Shown piece after piece: positions 7,796 to 20,072 of a DNA stretch of 64,000 bases (positions within the stretch are counted from its first letter, which is position 1; each line of letters begins with the position of its first letter). The notes below the pieces were generated by a model. It was not told the origin of the DNA. It searched no databases and saw only the letters and a program-made list of their open reading frames with translations. Location of the stretch: positions 66,651 through 130,650 of the forward strand of contig DAOVGR010000039.1 in assembly GCA_030672305.1 (NCBI GenBank), given 5' to 3'. The translations under genes and the position numbers were made by a program. The DNA comes from Thermoplasmatales archaeon (GTDB taxonomy: Archaea; Thermoplasmatota; E2; DHVEG-1).

Positions 7796-9172
7796 TTAAC
7801 CCTTATTTAACTTGGTAATGATAGGTGATGGTGGTTTACTAAGATTATCACTTCCTATCACTTTTTTAACTTCCTTTACTTCAAATTGGAAAGTTTTACC
7901 AAATATCTTATAATATTCTTTTTTAATTTCTGCAATAAGTTTATCTAAGGATGGCGGATCGTTCCTTTTATCTTCATTAATAACAATAAGTATGTCTATT
8001 TTATCCAATTTCTCTTGGACTACTTGGAATTGTAATATTTTTTCAGTCTTTAATACCCGCATGGGTTCTGTAAAAATAGAGGGTGTTATATATTTTCCAT
8101 CAGGTGACTTTATTTGATGAACTCGTCTCCCATCAATGCGTTTAATAAGTTGCGAATACAAACCGCAAGGGCAGGTATCATAGAGCGGTGTAACGATATC
8201 GTCCAACCCAGTATAACGTATGAAGGGAGTTCCTTTTCCAAAAAATCGTGTTAAGACAACATGCCCAGGTTCACCTGATGACACTGGTTCCCCTTTTTCA
8301 TCAAGAAATTCGAGATATAGATAATCTGATAATACATGATAGTTACCTTCTTCACACTCGATTGCCCCTAGACCCATTTCTACGGAGCTGTACATGTCTA
8401 CTACTTTACAATGAAAAGCGTCTTCGATGTATGATCTTACGTATCCATCTAGCATCCCCCCTGATGTTACTATTACTCTAGGTTTGATATCTTTTCCATA
8501 GCCTTTTTTTTTAAGAAAAGCCAAAGCCTGTATATCTACAGGTGGCCCTAGAATAAAATCCGGCTTGAATGTATTTATTTTTTCAATTTTTTCATTTAAA
8601 TCTTTGTATGTATAAGTTAGATGTTGAGCGTTAACTAGTGAAGAAGAGAAAAATTTCAAATTATCTAAGATGGCATGCTTAGCGGCATAATCATATCTAC
8701 CTGGTGAATCGTGTGGACCAAAACTCGTAAGTCTATCTTTTCTCCAGTTAATATCGACAATCCTAAGACTTCTATCACCATAAACTAAATCCTGAAGTAA
8801 ACCAAATGTGTCTCTATAGAAAGAAAGAGGTTTACCTGTTGAACCTGAGGAGTGTATTATCCATAATTTGTTTTTATTTACATTCTTTGGGATAACACTA
8901 TTGGGAAATGCATCCCTTATATCATTTTTTGAAACCATTGGAAGTTTGTGCAGGTCATCTATGCCTCTAATGTCATTTGGATGTATATTTAGTTCTTTGT
9001 ATTTTTTATTATATAGTGGCACCGTATAGGCATATTTTACTGCCCGTCTTAATGCCCGATCCTGAAATCGTTTTAATTTTTCTGGCGATATATCCCATAA
9101 TCTATCTACATCGAACAAGTAGCTTTTGACAGCCTTGAATGTAAACACAGGATTTAAAAATGGATTAATCAT
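7796..9172 (-). CDS. PaaK/CapK-like adenylate-forming enzyme (paralog 2)
   Basis: This 458 aa ANL-superfamily enzyme is collinear with paralog 1. It shares the N-terminal signature (RFQDRALRRAVKYAYTVPLYNKKY), P-loop HSSGSTGKPLSFY, a YSSVEMG motif, GTPFIRYTGLDD and a CPCG cysteine pair. All usual ATP-handling segments look intact. It is monocistronic here, transcribed towards the IS200 remnant, and separated from the upstream tRNA by about 155 bp. The carboxylate it activates is unknown. Shared presence beside radical SAM genes at three places suggests the paralogs belong to related accessory pathways. Confidence 0.88.
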   Translation of the reverse strand: MINPFLNPVFTFKAVKSYLFDVDRLWDISPEKLKRFQDRALRRAVKYAYTVPLYNKKYKELNIHPNDIRGIDDLHKLPMVSKNDIRDAFPNSVIPKNVNKNKLWIIHSSGSTGKPLSFYRDTFGLLQDLVYGDRSLRIVDINWRKDRLTSFGPHDSPGRYDYAAKHAILDNLKFFSSSLVNAQHLTYTYKDLNEKIEKINTFKPDFILGPPVDIQALAFLKKKGYGKDIKPRVIVTSGGMLDGYVRSYIEDAFHCKVVDMYSSVEMGLGAIECEEGNYHVLSDYLYLEFLDEKGEPVSSGEPGHVVLTRFFGKGTPFIRYTGLDDIVTPLYDTCPCGLYSQLIKRIDGRRVHQIKSPDGKYITPSIFTEPMRVLKTEKILQFQVVQEKLDKIDILIVINEDKRNDPPSLDKLIAEIKKEYYKIFGKTFQFEVKEVKKVIGSDNLSKPPSPIITKLNKG

Positions 9173-9327
9173 AACAACAACCCATAAAATTTGCTCTAGT
9201 TTATTGCATGCCTGCCCTACTGTGTTATCCTATGCTCACTTTTAAAGATTGCTCTACTTATTTTACAGATACAAACACAGAGAATATTCTAAATTCATGA
9301 AAATAGTAAGGTTGCAAAAAGCATCTA

Positions 9328-9399
9328 TGGACTGGACGGGATTTGAACCCGTGGCCTCCACCTTGCGAAGGTGGCGATCTTCCGCTGATCTACCAGCCC
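9328..9399 (-). tRNA. tRNA-Ala (anticodon CGC)
   Basis: A 72-nt cloverleaf can be folded on the minus strand. The acceptor stem GGGCTGG/CCAGTCC contains the G3-U70 wobble pair that identifies alanine tRNAs. The anticodon stem CCACC/GGTGG closes the loop TTCGCAA (anticodon CGC, reading GCG). The T arm is ACGGG-TTCAAAT-CCCGT and the discriminator is A. CCA is not encoded. No intron is seen. Confidence 0.95.
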
Positions 9400-9455
9400 T
9401 ATTATCAAATATTTAAATAGAATGATTATTTGATTATTTCCATTTATATTCATTA

Positions 9456-10682
9456 CTAAAAAGATTTGTTTTTAGAATTAATCAATGCTACAATAACAGG
9501 AAGTTTTTCACCCATCATAAATTTCTCAAGTGATCCGCCACCAGTACTAATATGAGATATTTTTTTGTCAAGACCTAATTTTTCTACTGCAGCAACAGTA
9601 TGGCCTCCTCCTGCAATAGAAAAAACATCAGATTTTGCTACAAAAGTAAAGATTTCTTTTGTCCCCTTCATAAAAACAGGATTTTCAAAAACGCCACATG
9701 GTCCTGATAAAAAAACAGTTTTTGCATCTGAAAGAATTTTTTTAAAATTCTCTATTGATTTTTCGCCAATATCATAAAGATTATAATTTGTTGGCAGATC
9801 AGATACATCTATCTCTGTTCTATTTGTGTTTTCCTGCTGAGCAAAATCAAGTGGAAGATATATCTTGTCTTTATATTTTGCAATAAGCTTTTTGATCTCA
9901 TTATAGTTTTCAGGTGTTCCCTCTTTTTCAAGCATTTCTTCGTTTTTATCACCCAGATTTATACCTTCAGCTTTTAAAAAGGCATTTGCTGGAAGCCCAG
10001 TTAGAATTATTTTATCTGCTGTTTTATTATCAAGTAATCTTTCAATTGTTACAATAACATCTGAAAATTTTGCACCACCAAATAAAAATACCGAAGGTTT
10101 TTCTGGTTTTTCTATTATTTCTCTTAAAGTACTAAGTTCTTTTTCCATCAGACGTCCTGCACAAGATGGCATAACCTCTGTAAATCCAACCAATGAACAT
10201 TGAGCCCTATGGGCTGCAGCAAAGGCATCGTTTACAAATATATCTGCTATAGGATAAAGATTTTGAACAAGATCTGATTGAGCATGTTCATTTGCAGATT
10301 TTTTTTCTGTTTCACCGTCAAATTTTCTAACGTTATCAAGTAACAATACCTCTCCAATCTGAAGATTTTTTATAGCATCCTTTGCTTTTTCTCCAAACAC
10401 ATCATCAACAAATTTTACCTCTTTCCCAAGTAAATTTTCAAGAGCTTTACCATGTTTTTCAAGATTTGTGAAATCCCAACTTCCTTGTCGCCCCTGGTGT
10501 GCCAAAATAATTGTTTTTGCATTCTTTTCAATAAGCTCTTTAATAGTTGGTAACACTCTCTTGATTCTAGTTGTATCAAGTATATCTAATGTATTTTTAT
10601 CAAGAGGCATATTAAAATCTACTCGTAATAAAACTGTTTTATTTTCAAAATTAAAATCATCTAATGTGTTGTACATATTCAT
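9456..10682 (-). CDS. pgk: Phosphoglycerate kinase
   Basis: This 408 aa archaeal-type phosphoglycerate kinase interconverts 1,3-bisphosphoglycerate plus ADP with 3-phosphoglycerate plus ATP. Visible family segments are LLRVDFNMPLD, LAHQGRQG, LLLDNVRKF, VNDAFAAAHRA and the C-terminal SIAGGGHTVAAVEK nucleotide-binding loop. ATG 10682 is chosen because GGAGGATT sits 8 nt before it; the frame is open 10 codons further upstream, without a ribosome binding site. It lies 92 bp downstream of gap on the same strand, so the two consecutive glycolytic or gluconeogenic steps are probably co-expressed. Confidence 0.96.
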   Translation of the reverse strand: MNMYNTLDDFNFENKTVLLRVDFNMPLDKNTLDILDTTRIKRVLPTIKELIEKNAKTIILAHQGRQGSWDFTNLEKHGKALENLLGKEVKFVDDVFGEKAKDAIKNLQIGEVLLLDNVRKFDGETEKKSANEHAQSDLVQNLYPIADIFVNDAFAAAHRAQCSLVGFTEVMPSCAGRLMEKELSTLREIIEKPEKPSVFLFGGAKFSDVIVTIERLLDNKTADKIILTGLPANAFLKAEGINLGDKNEEMLEKEGTPENYNEIKKLIAKYKDKIYLPLDFAQQENTNRTEIDVSDLPTNYNLYDIGEKSIENFKKILSDAKTVFLSGPCGVFENPVFMKGTKEIFTFVAKSDVFSIAGGGHTVAAVEKLGLDKKISHISTGGGSLEKFMMGEKLPVIVALINSKNKSF

Positions 10683-10774
10683 AGATAAATCCTCCACAAA
10701 AATCAATATCAAAAGTTTTTATTTAAACATATTTAAAAATGCGATTTTTTATTTCAAAACTCAAAAATATTGAT

Positions 10775-13115
<2,341 letters not shown>

Positions 13116-13141
13116 AAACAGAAGCACTAAGAGTAAATGTA

Positions 13142-14692
13142 CTATTTAATTGCTTCCTCAACTCTCTCTAAAACAAACTTTTTATCAAGATTTGATAAAA
13201 AGTAGCCAGCTCGAGGACCTTTTTCTTGTCCAAGAATAATTTGATAAATTGTTTTAAAAGCTGTTTTTATTGGAATTTTATCTTTTTGTGATGACTCATA
13301 AATTGCATTATGAACATTTTCTGCTTCCCAATTTATTGACGATAAATTTTTTAAAAGTGAAGTTAAAAAGCTAATTTGTTCTACAGCTAAATTTACTTTT
13401 GGTATTTTCTTTTTTACATCAAATTTTACCATATCAGGAGCAAAATTGTCTAACCAAAATCTTGCATGTTCAGCTCTCTGTTTCAAATGATTCTCATCAT
13501 CCTTACTCAATCCTTTCGGGATTTGTTCGGTTCTAAAAAGGATTTTTTTAACTTCCTTCCAATCCTTTCCAATTTGAACAAGGGTAACTAAATGTCGATA
13601 CGGTATTTGAAAAGGAATTGTTTTTGGAATATTATATGGTTGAGAAAGATCATATGTCTTTTTTAAATCCTTCATACCTTTAATTGCTTCTTCTTTTTCA
13701 AAGTAGACCCTTTCTAGTTTATCATATTCATCAACAAGATTAAGTAGACCAAGACCTGAATCAAAAACAAGATGTTTATCTGGTTGATTATTTACTATTA
13801 AAAATCTCAGAACTTCAGGAGGGGTCATATTCAAGAGCTCTTCTGCACTTAGAGCTGTACCTTTTGAACTATGCATTGCACCCATTCCCTTCAACATGAT
13901 AAATTCATAAACAGAATATTTTGGAGCAGGATATTCATATATTTCTTCTACAATAGCTTTACCAGTATCTCTTGCTCCTCCTACAGTTCCTAAATCTTTT
14001 CCAAAAGGCTCAAACGTTACACTAAGCATTTTCCAACGTGCTGGCCAATCAACACGCCATGGAAGTTTTCCAACTCCTCCTTTTTTTATATCAACTTCTC
14101 CGGAGTAACCACAATCACACTTGTATTCAATTATTGGATATTCATATAAGGTTGGTTTTGTATTTGTAATTCTACCACATTTATCACATTTAACGTTAAA
14201 AGGAATCCATTCTTTTGGAAGTTCCCTTTTTGATATTTTTTGAATAATGTCTTTTATTTTATCTGAATTTTCTAATGCTATCTGTATTGCATCATTGTAT
14301 TCTCCACTTTTATACATCTCATTTGCTCTGTAAATTTTTGGATTTACACCAATTTCTTTTAAAGCATTTAAAAAAGAAATCAAGTAATGATCTGCATAGC
14401 TTATATGATCTCCACAAGGACATGGTATTTCTGATATAGGCATGCCAACATACTTTTCATAAGTTTTTGGTAAATATGGATATACTTTTCTTAGATGATC
14501 AAAATCATCTGCAATATAAATTAGTTCTGCATCTCCACCTTTGGATAGAAGGCATCTATAAACTGCATCTGTTGTTAGAATCTCACGCATATTGCCAATA
14601 TGGATAGGGCCCGAAGGAGTTATGCCTGTAGCAAGAATATGCTTTTTATCTTCTTTTAGTAATTCATCAGCTAAAACATCTGCCCAATGCAT
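13142..14692 (-). CDS. lysS: Lysyl-tRNA synthetase, class I
   Basis: This 516 aa class I LysRS charges tRNA-Lys. The class I signature is present as HIGN (residues 31-34, after GITPSGPI), with SSKGTA in place of KMSKS. Two Cys pairs (CDKCGRI and CDCGYSG) form a zinc ribbon in the middle. Length matches the archaeal family. SD AAAGGAG is followed by ATG 14692. It probably forms an operon with the PRTase regulator upstream (24 bp) and mtaB downstream. Confidence 0.96.
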   Translation of the reverse strand: MHWADVLADELLKEDKKHILATGITPSGPIHIGNMREILTTDAVYRCLLSKGGDAELIYIADDFDHLRKVYPYLPKTYEKYVGMPISEIPCPCGDHISYADHYLISFLNALKEIGVNPKIYRANEMYKSGEYNDAIQIALENSDKIKDIIQKISKRELPKEWIPFNVKCDKCGRITNTKPTLYEYPIIEYKCDCGYSGEVDIKKGGVGKLPWRVDWPARWKMLSVTFEPFGKDLGTVGGARDTGKAIVEEIYEYPAPKYSVYEFIMLKGMGAMHSSKGTALSAEELLNMTPPEVLRFLIVNNQPDKHLVFDSGLGLLNLVDEYDKLERVYFEKEEAIKGMKDLKKTYDLSQPYNIPKTIPFQIPYRHLVTLVQIGKDWKEVKKILFRTEQIPKGLSKDDENHLKQRAEHARFWLDNFAPDMVKFDVKKKIPKVNLAVEQISFLTSLLKNLSSINWEAENVHNAIYESSQKDKIPIKTAFKTIYQIILGQEKGPRAGYFLSNLDKKFVLERVEEAIK

Positions 14693-14716
14693 TTATAACT
14701 CCTTTAAAAAAGCAGT

Positions 14717-15286
14717 TTATATTATTCTTGCTCTTATTAATGCACGAAGCGGTACGCCATCAATACTATTTTGAGCTCTTTTATTTATAACAGCTATACA
14801 TAAAACAGGTTTTCCTTTCTCTGCAGTTGTTGCTTTTATTGCACTTTTAAATGTGACTCCAGTTCCAACTACATCATCTATCAAAATTGCTTTTTTATTT
14901 TTTACATTAGCATAATTTGAAGAAAAGGCACCAGCTTTTTGATGATGAGGTCGGAAAATGGCCATTTCTAAACCTAATTTATCAGCAATAAATGTAGCAA
15001 AAGGTATTCCATTTACAGCAATACCAACAACTGTATCCGCATCTTCACATTCTTCAAGAATAATATCACACATAGCATCTGCTATAAATCCTAATCTGGA
15101 AGGATATACTCCAAGAGAACGCCATCCGATTTTAACATCACCAGTTGGTTTTTTCTCTTTTCCTTTCCCTAATAACCATACAGCTGTTTCTTTTGAAACA
15201 TTAAGCTCTTCAGCTATTTCATGTTCTGTTAGCCCGCTCTCTTTGTATTTAAATGCTTTTTTAATGAGCGCCTCTACTTCCTTCAT
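14717..15286 (-). CDS. gfcR: GfcR-like PRTase-domain regulator (PyrE-like)
   Basis: The 189 aa protein joins an N-terminal helix-turn-helix (about 15-40, LTEHEIAEELNVSKETAVWLL) to a type I phosphoribosyltransferase domain with the PRPP loop ILIDDVVGTGVTF (134-146). This is the archaeal family formerly called PyrE-like or PyrL. In haloarchaea the homolog GfcR activates glycolytic genes including gap and pyk. Here it is four genes upstream of gap and pgk on the same strand, so a role in sugar-phosphate-responsive control is a reasonable inference. SD GAGGGTG precedes the ATG. An actual orotate PRTase activity is less likely because of the HTH. Confidence 0.83.
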   Translation of the reverse strand: MKEVEALIKKAFKYKESGLTEHEIAEELNVSKETAVWLLGKGKEKKPTGDVKIGWRSLGVYPSRLGFIADAMCDIILEECEDADTVVGIAVNGIPFATFIADKLGLEMAIFRPHHQKAGAFSSNYANVKNKKAILIDDVVGTGVTFKSAIKATTAEKGKPVLCIAVINKRAQNSIDGVPLRALIRARII

Positions 15287-15429
15287 ATAATTACACCCTC
15301 AGAAACTACGTATATAAATTCAATATTTAGATTTTTGCTAAAAATATAAGGATATTTAAAAGATAACAGTAAAGCTAAAATATTACAATGATATGTAGTA
15401 ATATAAAAAATGTGAGTAAGTGAGATAAT

Positions 15430-15597
15430 ATGGCTAAACAGAAAAAAACTGAAGGATTTCATTCTGCAGCTGGACTTATTAGATACTTTGATGCTGAAGA
15501 AAAGACCTCACTTAGAATTCCACCTTGGTTTGTAATTGGACTATGTGTAGGTACTATACTTGTGGTAACAGCAATTAATATAATATATAAAATTTAA
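15430..15597 (+). CDS. Preprotein translocase Sec61-beta subunit (archaeal SecG)
   Basis: This 55 aa protein has the typical archaeal Sec61-beta layout: a short basic cytosolic N-terminus, the signature SAAGLIRYFDAEEKTSLRI, and one C-terminal transmembrane helix (about 33-54, FVIGLCVGTILVVTAINII). It associates with SecY/SecE in the membrane. It is divergent from gfcR and ends 11 bp before the convergent alaS stop. Confidence 0.93.
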   Translation: MAKQKKTEGFHSAAGLIRYFDAEEKTSLRIPPWFVIGLCVGTILVVTAINIIYKI

Positions 15598-15608
15598 AAA
15601 TCTCAAAA

Positions 15609-18323
15609 TCAAGTTTTTATTAGTTTCTTTTTAGTAAGCTGTTTTGCTAGTTTAAGAGCTTCATCAATTTTATTCTTATTTGGCCCACCACATTGAGTCA
15701 TTTTTGGATTGCCACCACCACTTCCACCAAGAATTTTACCTATTTCAGGAGCAATTTCTCTAAGATCAATCTCAACATTATCCGATGCAATAGATACAAG
15801 TTTTTTTCCATCAAAAATATGAACAACATAATTGTCTTCTTTAGTAATTGCACCAGCAAGTGTTGTTCCTTCCATTGAAGAAATTCCAGTAATTATTTTA
15901 ATCTTTGTTCCAGGGATGATTTCAGCTTGACTGATTAATGTTTCAATTTCATCTGAAGAAATCTTCTTTTTATCTTTTCGTGTTTTTTTCCACTCATTGA
16001 AGAGATCTTCGCTTGCTTCCTTTAAATCTCTAACTTTCTCTTTCTCTTTTATTTTAGTTTCATTTAAAAATCGTTTTATTGTTTTTTCTATCTGGGGAAT
16101 TGGTACTGTAAAAACCTTTGAAGTTTCCTCTAATTGTTTGGAAATATTCTTATCTTCTAAAATTTCGTAATAATTACCCAGTTTAAATATGATTTTTTCG
16201 TAAAGCTGCATTTCTTCTTGTATATGGGCATCGGCCATTTTTCCAGCTGCAAAAATTATCCTGTTTACCCCATCCTGGATTCTCTCTGTTTTTATTATTC
16301 TAATTTTTTCTACTTCATTTGTATTATTAAGGTGAGTTCCTCCACATGCTTCGACATCAATACCCGGTATGTTTAATACGAGAATAGAATCACCATGAGG
16401 AACGCCTCCTTGATAAAGACGAAATCCAAATGTTTTTTCAGCACTATTTCTGTCCATTACTTTTTTTTCAACTGGAACTGATTGATTTATGAATTTATTT
16501 ATTAATATCTCGATTTGTTTTTTTTCAGATTCAGATATCGATTTATAATGAGAGAAATCAAAACGTGCATTATTAATTTCAAGTTGGGAACCAGCTTGCC
16601 AAATATGTTCACCTAATATTTTTCTTAATGCTCCATTTACCAGATGGGTCCCAGTATGATGTTTCATTAAGGTGTAACGATGGTCCCAATCAATTTCCCC
16701 ATGTACTTTTTCTCCAACATCTAAATTTCCATCAATAGTATGTATTATTGCATTTCCAATTTTTTCAACGGATTTAACAAGGATCTTTCCACTTTTGTTT
16801 GAAAGATATCCAATATCTCCTAGTTGTCCACCACCGTCTGGATAAAAAGCAGTTTTATCAAGTATAACCTTTGGTCCACTTTTCCACAAAACCTTTGCAT
16901 CAAACTCTTTTGTATAATGATTTTTACGATAAAGCAGCTCAGTTTTAGGAAGATCTGTATGCTTTTCCCTGGCTTCTTCCTTTTTTTCATGTGAATGTAA
17001 TTCTGCAACCATTGATTCAAAATTATTTGGTATTTTTACATCGATTCCTTGCTTTTTAGCAATATTTTTTACAATATCCGGCTGCATTCCATGTGTGTCA
17101 TATAAGGTTATAAGTTCACTTTCATCGATATTTTTTTTCTCCTTTAAAATTCTTTTTACAAGTCCCTCCCCTTTAGAAAGTGTTTCTGAATATCTTTTAG
17201 ATTCAATATTTAAGATTTCACCAATCTGTTTCTTACTCTCTAATAATGATGGAAAATCTTTTCCAAGAAAATCAACTTGCATTTCTACAAGATCTTTTAA
17301 AGAAGCTTTTAATCCAATATTTTCAAGTAAACGTAAAGATCTTCTGATAATAAGTCTGGCAAGATATCCTGCTTTAACATTGGATGGAACAATTCCATCA
17401 CCTAGCATAAATGCTAGGCATTTTGTATGATCAGCAAGCGAATAAATACTAGCATTATCAGTTTTTTTTTCTCCATTTTCTTTTAGGAATCTTACCATTT
17501 CTGGAAAAACAGTTTCATAGATGGTTTTAGTCCCCCATGTGCACCAAGCAATCCTTTCTAATCCATAACCAGTATCTACAATGTTTAAGGGATTTTGAGA
17601 ATATTTTTTATCTTTTATTTCAAATTCTCCATTCTCGTCTTCCTTGAGGTTCATAAAAACAAGTGTGGCTAATTCCAAACCACCTGCAATTACCTCAAGA
17701 CATGGACCTGCATTACCTCCTCCATCCCAGAGTTGCTCTTTGTAATTAATTGCTATTTTTGGAATCCCAATAATTTCTACAAAAAATTCATCACATAGTC
17801 TGACGGTTTCTTCTTTAAAATAAATTTCATCTATGTTTTTATTAAATGCGTGATGCCCCATCATCTCAAATATGGTTAGATGACGTCCACTTACACCAAC
17901 TTCTTCTAAATCATTGAGTCTTATGCACGGTTGTGAAATTACTAGTGGATTTGCTGGTGGGGGTACTTCTCCAGATGTAACATGAGGCTGAAAATCGGCT
18001 ATTGATGCAATTGTTAGATAAATATCAGATCGCCATCTTGCGATAACAGGACAACGTTCTCCTGTTTCAGGGTAGTTAAGTCTTGAATGTCCATTTTTTT
18101 CAAAAAAGGATAAAAAACTTTCACGTACCTCTAATAAAGAAAAAGGTTTTTTTCCAAATGGTTTACCTATGAAACTAAATTTAGCACAAGGTTTATCGCC
18201 GCAAATCTTAGCATTTTTATCTAAGGTCCAAAAATATGCTCCACATTTTGAGCATTTTTTTCTAAAATAATTATTTGAATCAAAAAAGTTTAAATCGCAT
18301 TCTTTTTTAAGAAATGATTCCAT
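15609..18323 (-). CDS. alaS: Alanyl-tRNA synthetase, archaeal type
   Basis: The 904 aa class II synthetase has the archaeal N-terminal extension (about 1-55, with a CxxC...C zinc-like cluster), the catalytic core (RWRSDIYLTIASIADFQPHVTSG, FEMMGHHAFN), the editing domain with HHTGTH and CGGTH zinc/active-site motifs, and a C-terminal DHHA1-like domain ending in GGSGGGNPKMTQCGG. It charges tRNA-Ala and hydrolyses mischarged Ser/Gly-tRNA-Ala. Length is normal for Archaea. It is alone on its strand between two plus-strand genes. The window also encodes tRNA-Ala(CGC). Confidence 0.96.
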   Translation of the reverse strand: MESFLKKECDLNFFDSNNYFRKKCSKCGAYFWTLDKNAKICGDKPCAKFSFIGKPFGKKPFSLLEVRESFLSFFEKNGHSRLNYPETGERCPVIARWRSDIYLTIASIADFQPHVTSGEVPPPANPLVISQPCIRLNDLEEVGVSGRHLTIFEMMGHHAFNKNIDEIYFKEETVRLCDEFFVEIIGIPKIAINYKEQLWDGGGNAGPCLEVIAGGLELATLVFMNLKEDENGEFEIKDKKYSQNPLNIVDTGYGLERIAWCTWGTKTIYETVFPEMVRFLKENGEKKTDNASIYSLADHTKCLAFMLGDGIVPSNVKAGYLARLIIRRSLRLLENIGLKASLKDLVEMQVDFLGKDFPSLLESKKQIGEILNIESKRYSETLSKGEGLVKRILKEKKNIDESELITLYDTHGMQPDIVKNIAKKQGIDVKIPNNFESMVAELHSHEKKEEAREKHTDLPKTELLYRKNHYTKEFDAKVLWKSGPKVILDKTAFYPDGGGQLGDIGYLSNKSGKILVKSVEKIGNAIIHTIDGNLDVGEKVHGEIDWDHRYTLMKHHTGTHLVNGALRKILGEHIWQAGSQLEINNARFDFSHYKSISESEKKQIEILINKFINQSVPVEKKVMDRNSAEKTFGFRLYQGGVPHGDSILVLNIPGIDVEACGGTHLNNTNEVEKIRIIKTERIQDGVNRIIFAAGKMADAHIQEEMQLYEKIIFKLGNYYEILEDKNISKQLEETSKVFTVPIPQIEKTIKRFLNETKIKEKEKVRDLKEASEDLFNEWKKTRKDKKKISSDEIETLISQAEIIPGTKIKIITGISSMEGTTLAGAITKEDNYVVHIFDGKKLVSIASDNVEIDLREIAPEIGKILGGSGGGNPKMTQCGGPNKNKIDEALKLAKQLTKKKLIKT

Positions 18324-18392
18324 ATTTTATCACGGATGCAAACGGGAATATAACGAAAGTTTATAAATGGTATCTTAATCAAAAACTGCGAT

Positions 18393-19085
18393 ATGTTTAC
18401 TTTAGTTACTCTAACAGATATTGGTTTATGGATATTCTATATAATAATACCAATTTTAGTTTTTTATTTTGTATATTTGATTTTTACAAAGGCTTTTAGA
18501 TATATGGGTTTTACAACTGTAGAAGCAATAATCATTGTTTTTATTTCATTTCTTTTTGGATTTGAAATTATTATTTTTGGTATTAATATTTCCAATATTT
18601 ACCTTTTCTCATATGAAAATTGGATAGTTGCGATTAATATGGGTGGAGCAATAATCCCTATCATACTGAGCATCTATTTAATAATAAAGAAAAAGATACC
18701 TTTAAAGAAAATTTTAATTGGAATTAGTATTGTAACAATAATTTCCTATTTTGTAACACATCCAGTTCCTGATAAGGGTATAGTTGCATATTTTCCATAT
18801 TGGTTGCTTCCAGGTTTTTTTGCCAGTTTAACTTCAATATTTTTATCATGGAAGAATTTCATTAAAGCTGCACCTCTTGCATATATATCAGGGACTATCG
18901 GTGTTTTGATTGGTGCTGATTTTTTACATCTTTGGGAGTTGCTTAATTTCCAAATAAATACCTCAAGATCTGCGGTTTTAGGTGGCGCAGTTGTTTTCGA
19001 TATGATATTTATAACAGGAATACTTGCGGTTATTTTAGATGGCTTGATAATGTTTCGAAAGCGTGAAAAAGCAGGCATATCTTAA
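18393..19085 (+). CDS. DUF1614 family membrane protein
   Basis: A 230 aa polytopic membrane protein with about seven hydrophobic segments. The pattern GADFLHLWEL followed by GGAVVFDMIFITGILAVILDG is characteristic of DUF1614, a family common in methanogens and other euryarchaea with no assigned function. A TATA-like TTTATAAATGG at about 18360 precedes it by about 30 bp, which suggests a nearly leaderless mRNA. It diverges from alaS. Confidence 0.8.
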   Translation: MFTLVTLTDIGLWIFYIIIPILVFYFVYLIFTKAFRYMGFTTVEAIIIVFISFLFGFEIIIFGINISNIYLFSYENWIVAINMGGAIIPIILSIYLIIKKKIPLKKILIGISIVTIISYFVTHPVPDKGIVAYFPYWLLPGFFASLTSIFLSWKNFIKAAPLAYISGTIGVLIGADFLHLWELLNFQINTSRSAVLGGAVVFDMIFITGILAVILDGLIMFRKREKAGIS

Positions 19086-19170
19086 TTTTTTGTAAAAAAA
19101 TCCTCAAAATGCTTAAAAACCTCCTATTATTTTACCTTATATACTAGGCTGCTTTCAATCGAGGTTGTAA

Positions 19171-20040
19171 ATGACTGAATCTATCGAGGATTTGATAAAA
19201 GAAAAAGATGAATTTCAGATAAATGCAAATGAGTTAAAAGAAAAACGAAATCAGCTACATCTTAAATCAAAAAAACTTGCAGATGAGCGTGATTCGCTGA
19301 ATTCTTCCATTCGAGAGATGAGAAATAAAATAACAGAACATAAACAGCGAAGAGATGAGCTTAATGAAAGGGTAAAACATGCGAAAGATCATAGAAACAA
19401 ACTAAACAAAAGCTATAGTGAGATTAAAAAAAGGATTGAGATGCTAGAGAGAGAAAGATCTTTAGCTTCAGGTACTAATTTAAATGAGCTGAGGAAACAG
19501 CTTAGAACTTTAGAAAATGAACAAATGACACAACCGATGTCTTCTCATAAGGAGAAAAAAATAATTGTAGTTATATCTGAGATTCATACTAAAATTATGG
19601 AGCAAGAAGACCGTTTAAATAAAGATCCAAAGCTCAAAAAAGCAGTAGACGAAGAAAAAATAATTAAACAGAAAGCAGAAAAACAACATGATCAAGTAGA
19701 GAAATTAGCAACAAGAGCTCAGGAAGAGCATGAAAACATGATTAAGATTATTCAACAGCTTGATAATCTAATAAAAAGGGTAAATGTAACCCAAGAATCA
19801 ATTGTTATGACAAAAATCGAAGCTGATAATGTTCATAAAGGTTTTATTGAATGTGTTGATAAAATTCATGATTTTGAACGACAAATTTCAGCAGGTCATG
19901 AACTCAAACGTAAAACAAAAAAAGCTGCTGAAGTTACAATTGCTCAGAAGGAGGCAAATGATATCTTTGAAAGATTCAAACGTGGTGAGAAGCTTAGTAC
20001 TGAAGATTTAATGGCCTTACAAAAAGCTGGTTTAATTTAA
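19171..20040 (+). CDS. Archaeal coiled-coil protein (COG1340-like)
   Basis: The 289 aa protein is almost wholly charged heptad coiled coil, rich in Lys, Glu, Arg and Gln, without Pro or Cys. The opening (about 1-110, repeated LKEKRNQL and ADERD patterns) and the helical hairpin at 150-260 match the COG1340 family found throughout Euryarchaeota, whose function is unknown. The C-terminal FKRGEKLSTEDLMALQKAGLI is the conserved end of the family. A strong SD (GAGGTTG) lies 8 nt before the ATG. It is probably first in the operon with aMBF1 and sua5. Confidence 0.82.
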   Translation: MTESIEDLIKEKDEFQINANELKEKRNQLHLKSKKLADERDSLNSSIREMRNKITEHKQRRDELNERVKHAKDHRNKLNKSYSEIKKRIEMLERERSLASGTNLNELRKQLRTLENEQMTQPMSSHKEKKIIVVISEIHTKIMEQEDRLNKDPKLKKAVDEEKIIKQKAEKQHDQVEKLATRAQEEHENMIKIIQQLDNLIKRVNVTQESIVMTKIEADNVHKGFIECVDKIHDFERQISAGHELKRKTKKAAEVTIAQKEANDIFERFKRGEKLSTEDLMALQKAGLI

Positions 20041-20072
20041 ATTATTTATTCTATTTGGAGGGATTAAATTAC

